From Coriobacteriaceae bacterium (lineage in GTDB: Bacteria > Actinomycetota > Coriobacteriia > Coriobacteriales > Coriobacteriaceae), in the NCBI GenBank assembly GCA_030525945.1, contig JAUNDT010000002.1, positions 62,001 through 126,000 of the forward strand: a stretch of DNA of 64,000 bases, given 5' to 3'. The position numbers and the translations under genes are program-made. A model generated the notes under the pieces. That model was not told the DNA's origin and did not search any database. It saw only the letters and a program-made list of their open reading frames with translations. Below are positions 7,878-16,312 of the stretch, piece by piece. How positions within the stretch are numbered: the first letter of the stretch is position 1; each line of letters starts with the position of its first letter.

Positions 7878-10499
7878 TTGTCCGGTTTTGCCTCGGTGGT
7901 CATCGATATCCCTTCGCGCGCATTGTCGGAGCCGTTCGCCTATGCGGTGCCCGCGGAGCTCGAAGGCGCATGCGCGGTGGGCACGACGGTGCTCGTGTCG
8001 TTTGGGCGGCGCGTTGAGGTGGGCTACGTGGTGGCGCGGGCGGCGGCGCTCGGCGACTTGCCGGGTGCCGAGGGCGTGAACCCGGCACGCGTCAAGCCCG
8101 TGCGCGAGGTCGTGGCCGCGAGCGCGTTTTCCGAAGCGGGGGCTGAGCTCGCGTTTTGGATGAGCCGCGAGTACGTGGCGGCGCTCTCCGAGTGCATCCG
8201 CCTGTTCCTGCCGCCTGGCGGGGCGGGCAAGGTCGTGCGCGGCGACGACGGCACGTATTCGTTCGTGCCCTCCGCAGCCAAGCCGGTCACGGTGCGGTGG
8301 GCGAGCCTGACCGAGGCCGGGCGCAGCTTTGAGCCCGCCGCGAACGCGCACAAGCAAAAGCAGCTCATCGAGGCCCTGTCGTGCGGCCCGGTGACCACGC
8401 GTGAGCTCAATGTCCTATACGGTGACATGTCCGCCGCCGTGCGCGCACTGGAAAAGCGCGGCGTGGTGGCAGTTGAGGAACGTCGCAGCTGGCGCGGCTC
8501 GGGCGAGGGAACCACATTGTCTTCGGCGCGCGCCGCGGCGCCTCAGGAGCTCACGGCGGGCCAGCGCGCGGCGCTTGCGGCCATCGACGCTGCTCGCGAG
8601 TGGGCGGCGGGCGACGTGGTGCTGGTCGATGGCGTGACGGGCTCGGGCAAGACCGAGGTGTATCTCTCCGCTATTGAGCGCGTGCTCGCGTCGGGTGGCT
8701 CAGCCTGCGTGCTCGTGCCCGAGATCTCGCTCACGGCCCAGACCGTGGGGCGCTTCCGCTCGCGCTTCGGCGATGCTGTGGCGGTGTTCCACTCGCGCCT
8801 TTCGGCGGGCGAGCGCCTGGACCAGTGGGACATGGTGCGCTCGGGCGCGGCCCGCGTGGTGGTGGGCGCGCGTTCGGCGCTGTTCTGCCCGTTTTCGAGC
8901 CTCGGTCTTATCGTGATCGACGAGGAGCATGAGCAGAGCTACAAGCAGGGGAGCAGCCCGCGCTACCACGCCCGCGAGGTCGCGGCGCAGATGGCACGGA
9001 TGCACGGGTGCCCGCTCGTGCTGGGCTCGGCCACGCCCTCGGCGGAGTCGCTGGCACGCTGCGAGGCCGGCGTCTACCGCGGTCAGCGCTGGGAGCGTGT
9101 GGAGATGCCCGAGCGCCCGGGCGTGGCGCATCTGCCAAAGATCGTGGTGGCCGACCTGCGCCGGGAGTTCGCCTCCGGCAGCCGCTCGATCTTTTCCAAG
9201 CCGCTGCTCGACGGCCTGCGGCGCGTGGTGGAGCGCCGGGAAAAGGCCGTGCTGCTGCACAACCGCCGCGGGTTCGCGAGCTTTCTCATGTGCCGCGAGT
9301 GCGGCTGCGTGCCCACGTGCAGGCACTGCTCCACGGCGCTCACCTACCACGAGCGCACGCACACGCTCGAGTGCCACACCTGCGGGTGCGTGTACCGCGT
9401 GCGACCCTACCCCGCGCACGGCAGTGCGTGCCCCAAGTGCGGCAGCCGGTACCTGGCCAAGATGGGCTTGGGAACGCAGCAAGTTGAGGACGCGCTGCGC
9501 GAGCTTTTGCCTGCCGACGTGCCGGTGATCCGCATGGACGCCGACTCAACGCGGGCGAAGGGCGCGCACCAAAAGCTGCTGGAGGAGTTCGATGCCGCCG
9601 AGTGCGCGGTGCTGCTGGGCACGCAGATGATCGCCAAGGGCCTCGACTTTCCCGAGGTGACGCTCGCGGCGGTGATTAACTCCGACTACGCGCTCAAGAT
9701 GCCGGATTTCCGTGCGAGCGAGCGGGCGTATGACTTGCTCGAGCAGGTGGCGGGCCGAGCCGGGCGCGGGAAGAGAGCGGGCGAGGTCGTCATCCAGACG
9801 TACCTGCCGCAAGACCCGGTGATTCGCGCGGTCGCCGGGCACGATCGGTCCGTTTTTACTGAGCATGACCTGGCGCAGCGTGCCGAGGCCCTGTATCCGC
9901 CCTTTGTTCGCCTGGTGAACATCCTGGTGTGGAGCGCGCGCGAACGCGATGCGCGTGACTACGTGATGCGTCTGGCGGACGAGCTCCGCGCGGCCACAGG
10001 CGGCGCGGGTGCGCGCTTGGCGGCGTTCGAGCTGCCGAGCACGGCGGGGGCGGCCGGTGCTCCCGGGGCAGCGCTTATGTTCGACGGCGGGCAGGGGCGG
10101 ACGTGCGGATGCGAGCAGGCGGGGGGTTTCTCGGGCGGTTCCCGTGCTGCGGCGGGCGAGTCTCGTGGCGCGGTTGAGGGCGCTTGGGCGCCCGGGTCTC
10201 GCGGGTCTTATTCGAGCGCGTCCATGCTCGTGGCTGCGAATGGCCCCGCGCCCGCCCGCTACTCAGCCGCTGGTTCTCAGGCCTCCGCCGCGCCGACGTC
10301 CCTACTCGACCACATCGAGGTCATCGGTCCCGCGCCGTGCGTGATCGAGCGGGCGAAGGACCGCTATCGCTTCCATGTGATCGTCAAGGCCCCGCTGGAC
10401 GCGCCCGTCTCGGAGACGATCGCGGCGGTGCTCGGCGATGTGGGCCCGCGCCCCGGTGTGAGCGTGGCGGTCGACGTGGACGCCTACGACCTGATGTAG
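7878..10499 (+). CDS. priA: Primosomal protein N' (PriA replication-restart helicase)
   Basis: PriA is a superfamily 2 DNA helicase that reloads the replisome at stalled forks. The N-terminal 3'-binding domain is followed by Walker A (GVTGSGKTEVYL), the DEEH box (VIDEEHEQSYKQ), and two zinc-binding clusters (CRECGCVPTCRHC, CHTCGC, CPKCGS). TTG 7878 is preferred because GGGAGGG lies 5 bases before it; TTG 7860 is an alternative without a good site. At 873 residues it is longer than usual, mainly because ~88 Gly/Ala/Ser-rich residues (about 721-808) split the C-terminal domain before IEVIGPAPCVIERAKDRYRF. Catalytic parts are intact. Confidence 0.93.
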   Translation: MSGFASVVIDIPSRALSEPFAYAVPAELEGACAVGTTVLVSFGRRVEVGYVVARAAALGDLPGAEGVNPARVKPVREVVAASAFSEAGAELAFWMSREYVAALSECIRLFLPPGGAGKVVRGDDGTYSFVPSAAKPVTVRWASLTEAGRSFEPAANAHKQKQLIEALSCGPVTTRELNVLYGDMSAAVRALEKRGVVAVEERRSWRGSGEGTTLSSARAAAPQELTAGQRAALAAIDAAREWAAGDVVLVDGVTGSGKTEVYLSAIERVLASGGSACVLVPEISLTAQTVGRFRSRFGDAVAVFHSRLSAGERLDQWDMVRSGAARVVVGARSALFCPFSSLGLIVIDEEHEQSYKQGSSPRYHAREVAAQMARMHGCPLVLGSATPSAESLARCEAGVYRGQRWERVEMPERPGVAHLPKIVVADLRREFASGSRSIFSKPLLDGLRRVVERREKAVLLHNRRGFASFLMCRECGCVPTCRHCSTALTYHERTHTLECHTCGCVYRVRPYPAHGSACPKCGSRYLAKMGLGTQQVEDALRELLPADVPVIRMDADSTRAKGAHQKLLEEFDAAECAVLLGTQMIAKGLDFPEVTLAAVINSDYALKMPDFRASERAYDLLEQVAGRAGRGKRAGEVVIQTYLPQDPVIRAVAGHDRSVFTEHDLAQRAEALYPPFVRLVNILVWSARERDARDYVMRLADELRAATGGAGARLAAFELPSTAGAAGAPGAALMFDGGQGRTCGCEQAGGFSGGSRAAAGESRGAVEGAWAPGSRGSYSSASMLVAANGPAPARYSAAGSQASAAPTSLLDHIEVIGPAPCVIERAKDRYRFHVIVKAPLDAPVSETIAAVLGDVGPRPGVSVAVDVDAYDLM

Positions 10500-10849
10500 C
10501 TGTACCGCTGCGATAGGGCTGCCCGGGGCCAGGTGCGAGTGGTCGATTTGATTCGGGTTCGTCGCCTTGGTCGGCATGTGGCGCCGTGGTCCGATTCACC
10601 CTGGTTGCGGTGCGCGAAGTCGATCTGCTCTGGGTCGCGCCTTGGTTGGCCCACGGTGTCAGTCTCCCGTACCCGCGCTGCTCGGTTCCGCCAGCTCGCC
10701 TGCGCTTGCGCCCGTTGCCGCCAGCCTCTCTATTTTTGGCGGAGGAATCGCCCTCTCCGGTGCTTCGACGCGCTCGTCTCCCGGTTTGCGGGTACCATAG
10801 AACCGATGTGCATAATCGGCCGCTCGCTCGGCCGCGTGAAAGGAATCCC
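10500..10849 (+). other. Intergenic region priA-def
   Basis: These 350 bases hold no convincing gene; short open frames here lack ribosome binding sites and coding character. The only signal I see is a -10-like TACCAT at 10793-10798 preceded by GCGGG, followed 52 bases later by the def start. No hairpin terminator with a T-run is visible after priA. Confidence 0.5.
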
Positions 10850-11386
10850 ATGGAAATCAACGGTATCGTACTGTCGCCCGACCCGCGCCTGCGCCAGGAG
10901 TGCGCCGAGATCACCGAGATCAACGACGACCTGGTTGCGCTGGTTGAGCGCATGAAGGTACAGATGTTCGAGAACGGCGGCTGCGGCCTGGCCGCCCCGC
11001 AGGTGGGCGAGCTCATCCAGCTCGCGATTGTGGACACCGAGTACACCGGCGCCGACGACTACGACCCCTTCGTTCTTATTAACCCGGTTATCGTGGAGGC
11101 GTCCGACACGCTTTCGCCCTACAACGAGGGCTGCCTGTCGATCCCCGGGATCAACTGCGAGATCCAGCGCCCGAACCGCGTTGTGGTTGAGGCGTACAAC
11201 CTCGACGGCGATTGCATGCGCTACGATGCCGCCGGCGACCTGTTCTGCGTGTGCCTGCAGCACGAGATCGACCACCTGCATGGCAAGACCATGTTCGAGC
11301 GCCTGAGCCCGCAGCAGCGCATGCACGCCATGAAGGAGTACCAGGCCGCGCTGGCCCGCGGCGCCAAGCCGGGCGAGACGGAGTAG
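10850..11386 (+). CDS. def: Peptide deformylase
   Basis: This metalloenzyme removes the formyl group from nascent proteins at the ribosome. The 178-residue protein has all three family motifs: GCGLAAPQ, EGCLS (metal-ligand Cys) and QHEIDH (two metal-ligand His). The ATG at 10850 is preceded by GAAAGGA. It lies two bases upstream of fmt, forming the common def-fmt pair, which couples formylation of initiator tRNA to removal of the formyl group. Confidence 0.96.
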   Translation: MEINGIVLSPDPRLRQECAEITEINDDLVALVERMKVQMFENGGCGLAAPQVGELIQLAIVDTEYTGADDYDPFVLINPVIVEASDTLSPYNEGCLSIPGINCEIQRPNRVVVEAYNLDGDCMRYDAAGDLFCVCLQHEIDHLHGKTMFERLSPQQRMHAMKEYQAALARGAKPGETE

Positions 11387-11388
11387 CC

Positions 11389-12375
11389 ATGCGCGTTGTG
11401 TTTATGGGCACGCCCGCGTTCGCGGTGCCGTCGCTGCAAAAGCTTGCCGCTGTGCACGAGGTGGCCTTGGTGCTCACCCGCCCCGATGCCGTGCGCTCGC
11501 GCGGCAAAAAACTCGAGCCCTCGCCGGTTAAGGTGGCGGCGCTTGAGCTGGGGCTTCCGGTGCTTGAGGCGAGCCGCATCACGCCCGAGGTCTTCGAGGC
11601 GCTCGAGGCGGCCCGCGCCGACGTGTTCTGCGTGGCCGCGTACGGCTGTATCCTGCCCGACGAGGTGCTTACCATGGCGCCTCTGGGTTGCGTGAACGTT
11701 CATGCCTCGTTGCTGCCGCGCTGGCGTGGCGCCGCGCCCATCCAGCGCTCCATCCTGGAGGGCGACGAGCGCACAGGCGTGTCCATCATGCGCATTGGGC
11801 ACGGTGTCGACACGGGCGCGTATTGCGCGCAGGCGAGCTGCTCCGTGGCGGGCAAAACCGCTGACGAGTTGACGGCCGAGTTGGCCGAGCTCGGCGGCGA
11901 GCTGCTGGTGGAAACGCTGCCTTCGCTCGTGGATGGCAGTGCGGTTTGGACCGAGCAGGATGAGGCGCTCGTGACCCATGCGGCCAAGATCTCTAAGGCA
12001 GAGATGCGTCTGGACCCCGGGTTGCCCACGCTTGAGAACGAGCGTCGCGTGCTGGCGTCCTCCGACGCGGCGCCGGCCCGCTGCGTGATCGCTGGCAAGC
12101 CCGTGCGCGTGATGCGCGCCGTGGCGGTTGGTGCTGGTGCTGCGGCTTCCGGTTCTGATGCGGCCGCCGGTTCAGGTGCGGATGCAGGTGCTGAGCTGGG
12201 CATGGGCTTGGGCTCCGGTGCGTGCTCCTCGGCTGGTAAGCGCCTGGTGCTGGGCTGCGCGGACGGCGTGCTTGAGGTGCTCAGCGTTAAGCCCGACGGC
12301 AAGCGTGAGATGGATGCCTCTTCGTTTTGCGCTGGCCTGCGCGAGCAGACGTCTACCTGGGAGAAGATCCAGTAG
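11389..12375 (+). CDS. fmt: Methionyl-tRNA formyltransferase
   Basis: This enzyme formylates Met-tRNA for initiation. The 328-residue chain begins MRVVFMGTPAFAVPSL and carries the catalytic HASLLPRWRGAAPIQ and the GVSIMRIGHGVDTGA stretch. Residues ~247-283 form a Gly/Ala/Ser-rich insertion in the C-terminal OB-like domain, between VMRAVAV and KRLVLGC, not expected in the family. The start lies two bases after the def stop, so translation is probably coupled. A strong terminator hairpin lies ~95 bases downstream. Confidence 0.95.
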   Translation: MRVVFMGTPAFAVPSLQKLAAVHEVALVLTRPDAVRSRGKKLEPSPVKVAALELGLPVLEASRITPEVFEALEAARADVFCVAAYGCILPDEVLTMAPLGCVNVHASLLPRWRGAAPIQRSILEGDERTGVSIMRIGHGVDTGAYCAQASCSVAGKTADELTAELAELGGELLVETLPSLVDGSAVWTEQDEALVTHAAKISKAEMRLDPGLPTLENERRVLASSDAAPARCVIAGKPVRVMRAVAVGAGAAASGSDAAAGSGADAGAELGMGLGSGACSSAGKRLVLGCADGVLEVLSVKPDGKREMDASSFCAGLREQTSTWEKIQ

Positions 12376-12468
12376 GTGCTTCCGCGAGTCAGTTGGGCGC
12401 CGTACGATGGTTGCTCTGGTGTGCAGCGAGGCAGCACGAACTGCTGACTGTAATCTGTTATCTGAACA

Positions 12469-12502
12469 GGGGGCGGTGCGCTTATCGCGCATCGCCCCCT
12501 TT
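12469..12502 (+). terminator. Rho-independent terminator of def-fmt
   Basis: The stem GGGGGCGGTGCGC pairs with GCGCATCGCCCCC (one G-A mismatch) around the loop TTATC and is followed by TTT. Confidence 0.75.
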
Positions 12503-12684
12503 GCGTGCAGGCCGGGGTGCGAGGGGTCAGTATCTTTCACTAGCTTTGAGGTGTTCCTGTGTGAGAGATGATTGGCGGCTGAGTCTGATATTAAGATCGC
12601 CTGCTCAAATGGGCCTGCGTCTGGGCCTTAAGAGTACGCTTCAGCCCAGTGCGCGGAGTCTTTCGGCCGCAAAGAATGGCTTGG

Positions 12685-12895
12685 ATGGTCAAATTGCCTT
12701 TGGATGGCCAAATCACCTTGCGGCTGGGTTCGATGAGCGTCTTTGAACCGAGTGCGCGGCGTTGCAGCCAGCAAAAATCACGTGGTGTGGTCAAATCTCC
12801 TTGCAACTGGGTCGTTTTTAAGAGACACCAGCTTGCTCATGTCTCCTTTTACCGGCAAAAAATGGGCTCTGTGGTCAAATTATCCCGTGACTGGG
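12685..12895 (-). repeat. Left arm of a bipolar degenerate repeat cluster
   Basis: Three 25-base copies of GTGGTCAAAT...ACTGGG type lie at 12704-12728, 12787-12811 and 12871-12895, with periods of 83 and 84 bases, plus a truncated copy at 12685. Each full copy is preceded by a C(C/A)(G/A)GCAAAAA-like stretch or a relic of it. The same unit appears in inverted orientation in the right arm. Confidence 0.75.
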
Positions 12896-12948
12896 CCTTT
12901 AGGGTTGCTCGATAGGCCTATTTCGTCCACGTCCCATCTGCAAGATGG

Positions 12949-13200
12949 CCCAGTCACGGGGTGATTTGACCATATGACCGATCTTTTGGGATGTTTTTGG
13001 GGCGCACGGGGATTCGTATTCACCCAGTCACGAGGTAATTTGACCAGAGGACCAATCTTTTAGGGCGGTTTCGAGTCGGGTGGGGTTCGAGCTCGCCCAG
13101 TCGTGGGCCGCTTTGACCAACGGGCCGAGTTTCTAGAGCGTTTCACGGGGGATGAGAGCTCGTATTCATCGAGTCACGAGGCATTTAGACCGCTCGGTCT
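12949..13200 (+). repeat. Right arm of a bipolar degenerate repeat cluster
   Basis: Four copies of a unit beginning CCCAGTCACGGGG, with variants, and continuing ATTTGACCA start near 12949, 13023, 13096 and 13168, a period of 72-74 bases. Between the cores a GATCTTTTGGG-like stretch is also conserved in the first copies. The first unit is the reverse complement of the nearest left-arm copy, so 12871-12975 could fold into a long hairpin. Divergence between copies excludes a CRISPR array. Confidence 0.75.
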
Positions 13201-13449
13201 CTCTATTTTTGTAGCACATGCGCTGTGGCCGCGCCCGTTGCTGGGCTTTTGAGCGAGTACCTGGACTTCTTGCTTAGATGAGGGCAGGTATAGACCCCTG
13301 CAGGTACAATCTATAAAGAATGTTGAATCATTTGGCTATGGGAATGAGGGACGGTTGCAGCCGCGGCAAAGCAAGCGCCGGGAAATTGCTCGCTAGTCGT
13401 TCTTAATTAGCTACGGATCGCTATAGGGCCAAGGGCAAAAGGGGAGAGC

Positions 13450-15216
13450 ATGGCAAAGGTGACGCCGGCGCGTAGGGTCGCGCTGAACGTGTTGATGGAA
13501 GCCGAGCAAACGGGCCGGTACGCGCGCGAGCTCATGCCTGCTGCAGCGGATGCGGCTCGCCTCGACGCGCGTGATGCGGCGTTCGCCATGCGCCTGGCCC
13601 TGGGCGTCACCTCCACGCGCGGTTGTCTGGACGACGCGCTCGACGCGCACCTGGACAAGCCGAAGAAGGTCGCCGCCCGTGTTCGCATGGCCCTGCGCAT
13701 TGCCGCCTTCGAGGCCCTGTATCTGAATACGGCCCCCGAGGTTGCGGTGAGCCAGGGCGTTGAGCTGGTGAATTCCTTTGCCAAGGGCGCGTCGGGGTTG
13801 GCCAATGCGGTGCTTCGTCGCGTGTGCGCGTGCCGTGATGCGTTTTTGTCGGCGGAGGACGCCGCGCCTGAGCAGCGGGAAATGGTGGCGCGCGCCCGTC
13901 GTGCGGGCTTGCCCGTGTGGCTCGTGCGCCGGGTGGTTGAGTCGCTTGGCGAAGATCGCGCGCAGGAGGTGCTCGACGCCCAGTGTGGCGCCGCTCCCTT
14001 GGCGGTCCATGCGAATCCGCTGCGTGAGCGTGAACTCGTGCGGCCTCTGCACGATGCCGATGCGCTGCCGTTGGCGCTGCCCGGGGCTTTGAGTGTTGCG
14101 CATGTTGGGCCGCTGGTCTCGAGCGGCTCGTTTGCCCACGCCGATGCGGTGGCCTCCGATTACCATGCGCAGCTGATCGCCGCGGCGGCCACGCGCGCGG
14201 GCTCGTGCTTGGAGATCGGCGCGGGCCGCGGCACCAAAACGTTCATGATGCTCGCTCATGTGCGCCGTCGTCAGATTGAACATGCGCACGTGGCGCTCGA
14301 CATGTACGAGGGTAAATGCCGTGCGAATGCCGTGCGCATTGAGCGTGCCGATCTGGGTGGTCTCGAGCTGGCGGTTGGTGACGCGACTGATCTGGACGCC
14401 TGTTTGGCTGAGTACGATGCTCATGTGTGTGGGTGCGTGGCTGAGGGTATTGGTGGGCGTGCGGAGGGGCATGCGAGCGGCTGGACGAACGGCGAGGGGA
14501 GCGTGCGTGTGAGCGGGGATACCGGCGGTTTTGCAAGCTCAAATTCGAGTGTTCGAGTGAGTAGCGGGACGAGCCTATTTTCGGGCGAACGCGGCGGCGA
14601 GACCTCTGCTGACCGTGCGGTTGTTCCCGTGGATGCCGATTTCCGCGAGTGTGCTTTGTCTGATGCCCTCGCACATGGTACCGCCCGCACGTGTGTCCCC
14701 GCGGGCGATGATTCCCATGAACGCGCTTTGCGCGATGCCGTTGCGCATGGTACCGCCAGTGCGGGCGCTCCTGCGGATGTCGATTCCCGTGATCGTGTGT
14801 TGTTCGATACCGTGTTCGTGGATGCTCCGTGCTCAGGTACGGGTACGATGCGTCGTCATGGCGAGATTGCCTGGCGATTGACGCCCACGGAATGTAAGCG
14901 TGAGCTGCCTGATCTGCAGCTGGCGCTGCTACGCGCGGCTGCCCGCCGTGTTGCCGAAGGCGGCGAGCTCATCTACGCGACTTGCTCGGTGCTGCGTGCC
15001 GAGAACCAGGATGTTGTCCAGGCGTTTTTGTCTTCCGAAGAAGGTGCTCGATTCAAGCTGGCGCCGGTGTCTGGTCTGCTGGAAGAAGCCGGTGCAGCGT
15101 ACGCCAGGGCCGCGTGTGAAATGGCGGCGCTCGAGGACGAGCACGGCTGCTTCCAGAGCGTCCCCGCTCCTGGCGGCTACGACGGCCACTTCTGCGCACG
15201 CTTCATCCTGCGATAA
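13450..15216 (+). CDS. rsmB: 16S rRNA (cytosine-967-C5)-methyltransferase
   Basis: RsmB methylates C967 of 16S rRNA. The N-terminal ~135 residues form a NusB-like RNA-binding domain and the rest a SAM-dependent methyltransferase with EIGAGRGTKT (SAM loop), the DAPCSGTGTMRRHGEIAW motif and the catalytic YATCSV. At 588 residues it is well above the usual ~430-460. The excess is an insertion of ~125 residues (about 321-450) between the motif at VGDATDLD and FDTVFVDAPCSG. Its last part is made of a 24-residue tandem repeat (HGTA recurs 72 bases apart). Conserved catalytic residues flank the insertion, so activity is expected. The ATG follows GGGGAGAGC. Confidence 0.92.
   Translation: MAKVTPARRVALNVLMEAEQTGRYARELMPAAADAARLDARDAAFAMRLALGVTSTRGCLDDALDAHLDKPKKVAARVRMALRIAAFEALYLNTAPEVAVSQGVELVNSFAKGASGLANAVLRRVCACRDAFLSAEDAAPEQREMVARARRAGLPVWLVRRVVESLGEDRAQEVLDAQCGAAPLAVHANPLRERELVRPLHDADALPLALPGALSVAHVGPLVSSGSFAHADAVASDYHAQLIAAAATRAGSCLEIGAGRGTKTFMMLAHVRRRQIEHAHVALDMYEGKCRANAVRIERADLGGLELAVGDATDLDACLAEYDAHVCGCVAEGIGGRAEGHASGWTNGEGSVRVSGDTGGFASSNSSVRVSSGTSLFSGERGGETSADRAVVPVDADFRECALSDALAHGTARTCVPAGDDSHERALRDAVAHGTASAGAPADVDSRDRVLFDTVFVDAPCSGTGTMRRHGEIAWRLTPTECKRELPDLQLALLRAAARRVAEGGELIYATCSVLRAENQDVVQAFLSSEEGARFKLAPVSGLLEEAGAAYARAACEMAALEDEHGCFQSVPAPGGYDGHFCARFILR
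14626..14830 (+). repeat. 72-base in-frame tandem repeat inside rsmB
   Basis: The element GCRCATGGTACCGCC is at 14671 and again at 14743, exactly 72 bases later. In the protein the units read PVDADFRECALSDALAHGTA, PAGDDSHERALRDAVAHGTA and PADVDSRDRVLFDTVFVDAP; the third merges into the true catalytic strand, so the extra units look like duplications of the segment before it. Confidence 0.8.
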
Positions 15217-15380
15217 CAAGCGTCCGCGAGCCGTCGTTCTGCCGAGCTACCGTTCCGCCGTGCCGGTGAGATCCCGAGCCGTCGACCGTATTGCCGAGCC
15301 GCTGCGCCTCTGCGCCGCCGCACCGTCAAGATGCCGCGCCCGTGACCACGCTGCCAATCGGCCCGCCGCGCTCCACTCCA

Positions 15381-15440
15381 GACCGCGGGTTTTGGACACA
15401 CAGGCCTCAAAAACGGCCCTATATGTCAAAATTCACGGTC
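15381..15440. repeat. 60-base palindrome, GACCGCGG family (copy 1)
   Basis: The element begins GACCGCGGGTTTTGGACA and ends with the imperfect complement ...TGTCAAAATTCACGGTC, followed by GCTTTG. A second copy with the same ends and flank lies 233 bases downstream. Confidence 0.7.
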
Positions 15441-15613
15441 GCTTTGCGCAACGCGTGCTGGGATTTTGCGCTGCGCATGGACGACGTACAGGCCAGGGAG
15501 TTCAAGCGCCACTTGCGTAACGTTAGGGCGTTTGACCCGTGTTGCTGCGCTCGGGCTGTCGGCGCACAGTCAGGCGCCGTCGCGCTGTCCGTTGCTCCGT
15601 CCCTCTACAAAGG

Positions 15614-15674
15614 GACCGCGGATTATGGACATACAGGGCTCAAGTATGCATCTGTATGTCCAAAACCCGCGGTC
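15614..15674. repeat. 61-base palindrome, GACCGCGG family (copy 2)
   Basis: The element begins GACCGCGGATTATGGACA and ends TGTCCAAAACCCGCGGTC, again followed by GCTTTG. The right arm of this copy matches the left arm of copy 1, so they are related elements and not chance hairpins. Confidence 0.7.
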
Positions 15675-15756
15675 GCTTTGGGGCCAGTAGGCCTTTGGGC
15701 ACGGACACCGGCACCCCGGCGGTGGCGCAATGGCCATAACGGGGCCTTACAGCCTC

Positions 15757-16017
15757 CTACTCCGCCTTGTGGGGGCAGTCGCTGCAGCTGCAGCTTGACT
15801 CGGAGCCGGAGGTGCTCGTGGCGGCGGTGCTGGAGCCGCCATCGCGCATGTCGGTGTTGTAGAAGCCCGAGCCCGCGAACTTGATGCCGCTTGCGTTGAA
15901 GACCTTGTCGGCCGCGCCGCCGCACGCGGGGCACGTCACCTCGGGGTGCTCCATCATGCCGTGCTCAACCTCGAACACCGTGTTGCAGCTCGTGCAGCGG
16001 TAGTCATAGCGTGCCAT
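15757..16017 (-). CDS. FmdB-family zinc ribbon protein
   Basis: This is an 86-residue protein starting MARYDYRCTSCNTVFEVEH with two CxxC pairs (CTSC and CPAC) spaced as in the FmdB/CxxC_CxxC_SSSS family, including the FNASGIKFAGSGFYNTD segment typical of it. The C-terminal half is Ser-rich and ends with extra cysteines (SCSCSDCPH). FmdB was named as a putative regulator of formamidase; for this family the true role is unknown. ATG 16017 has AGG 8 bases upstream; six more residues are possible in frame. A -10-like TACAGT at 16089-16094 (minus strand) would give a leader containing the hairpin at 16042-16072. Confidence 0.8.
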   Translation of the reverse strand: MARYDYRCTSCNTVFEVEHGMMEHPEVTCPACGGAADKVFNASGIKFAGSGFYNTDMRDGGSSTAATSTSGSESSCSCSDCPHKAE

Positions 16018-16041
16018 GTCAAACCTCGTTTTCACCTAAAG

Positions 16042-16072
16042 GCGCCCGCCGGTCTGAAATGCCGGCGGGCGC
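16042..16072 (-). terminator. Hairpin between the GH13-GH77 gene and the FmdB-type gene
   Basis: A perfect 11-bp stem GCGCCCGCCGG/CCGGCGGGCGC closes a 9-nt loop. On the minus strand it is followed by CTTTAG, a weak T-tract. It may terminate the GH13-GH77 message 240 bases after its stop, or lie in the leader of the FmdB-type gene. The 240 bases between 16073 and 16312 hold nothing else I recognise. Confidence 0.45.
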
Positions 16073-16312
16073 GAATTTGTACGCCTCTACTGTACCCCAA
16101 ACGCCACGCTCAATGCCCTCGTCATGCAAATACAACATGGGCTGCGGTCCAGTCATAGGCGAGGCCAGTTCAAAAGCGCGCCTATGCCGAGCTCGAGCAC
16201 GGGTGGATGTCCTCCTGGTTGGGCATGGGTGACAGGTGCAAGACGCGCTTGGGCGACATTGAAAGGCATGCCATGCGCCCGACGTGCTCGTCTTGCGCTG
16301 CCGCCCGTCTGC

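Larger units (their letters stand above)
12376..13449. other. 1.07-kb non-coding region fmt-rsmB
   Basis: No coding region with family similarity or a good ribosome binding site is visible. The stretch holds the def-fmt terminator (12469-12502), the two opposed repeat arrays (12685-13200), and a 250-base leader before rsmB in which TACAAT at ~13304-13309 is the best -10 candidate. It is the longest gene-free interval in the window. Confidence 0.6.
15217..15756. other. Intergenic region rsmB to the FmdB-type gene
   Basis: Two convergent genes leave 540 bases between them. I see no supported gene. The interval contains two related ~60-base imperfect palindromes (15381-15440 and 15614-15674). 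The first 160 bases are rich in GAGCCGTCG/GCCGAG words without clear structure. Confidence 0.5.

Noticed and set aside
10567-10800. Small protein gene between priA and def
   Set aside because: No ribosome binding site, no similarity, and composition like the surrounding non-coding DNA.
12411-12470. Possible small RNA upstream of the def-fmt terminator
   Set aside because: No promoter and no extended structure; the bases are more simply the 3' untranslated region of fmt.
13081-13110. tRNA gene suggested by a GGTTCGAGCTC-like T-arm word
   Set aside because: No acceptor stem, D-arm or anticodon arm can be folded around it; the word belongs to the repeat array.
12685-13200. CRISPR array in the fmt-rsmB gap
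   Set aside because: Repeats are degenerate, occur in both orientations, and no cas gene is nearby.
15247-15690. Short coding regions in the rsmB-FmdB gap
   Set aside because: The open frames overlap palindromes and have no start signal or family resemblance.
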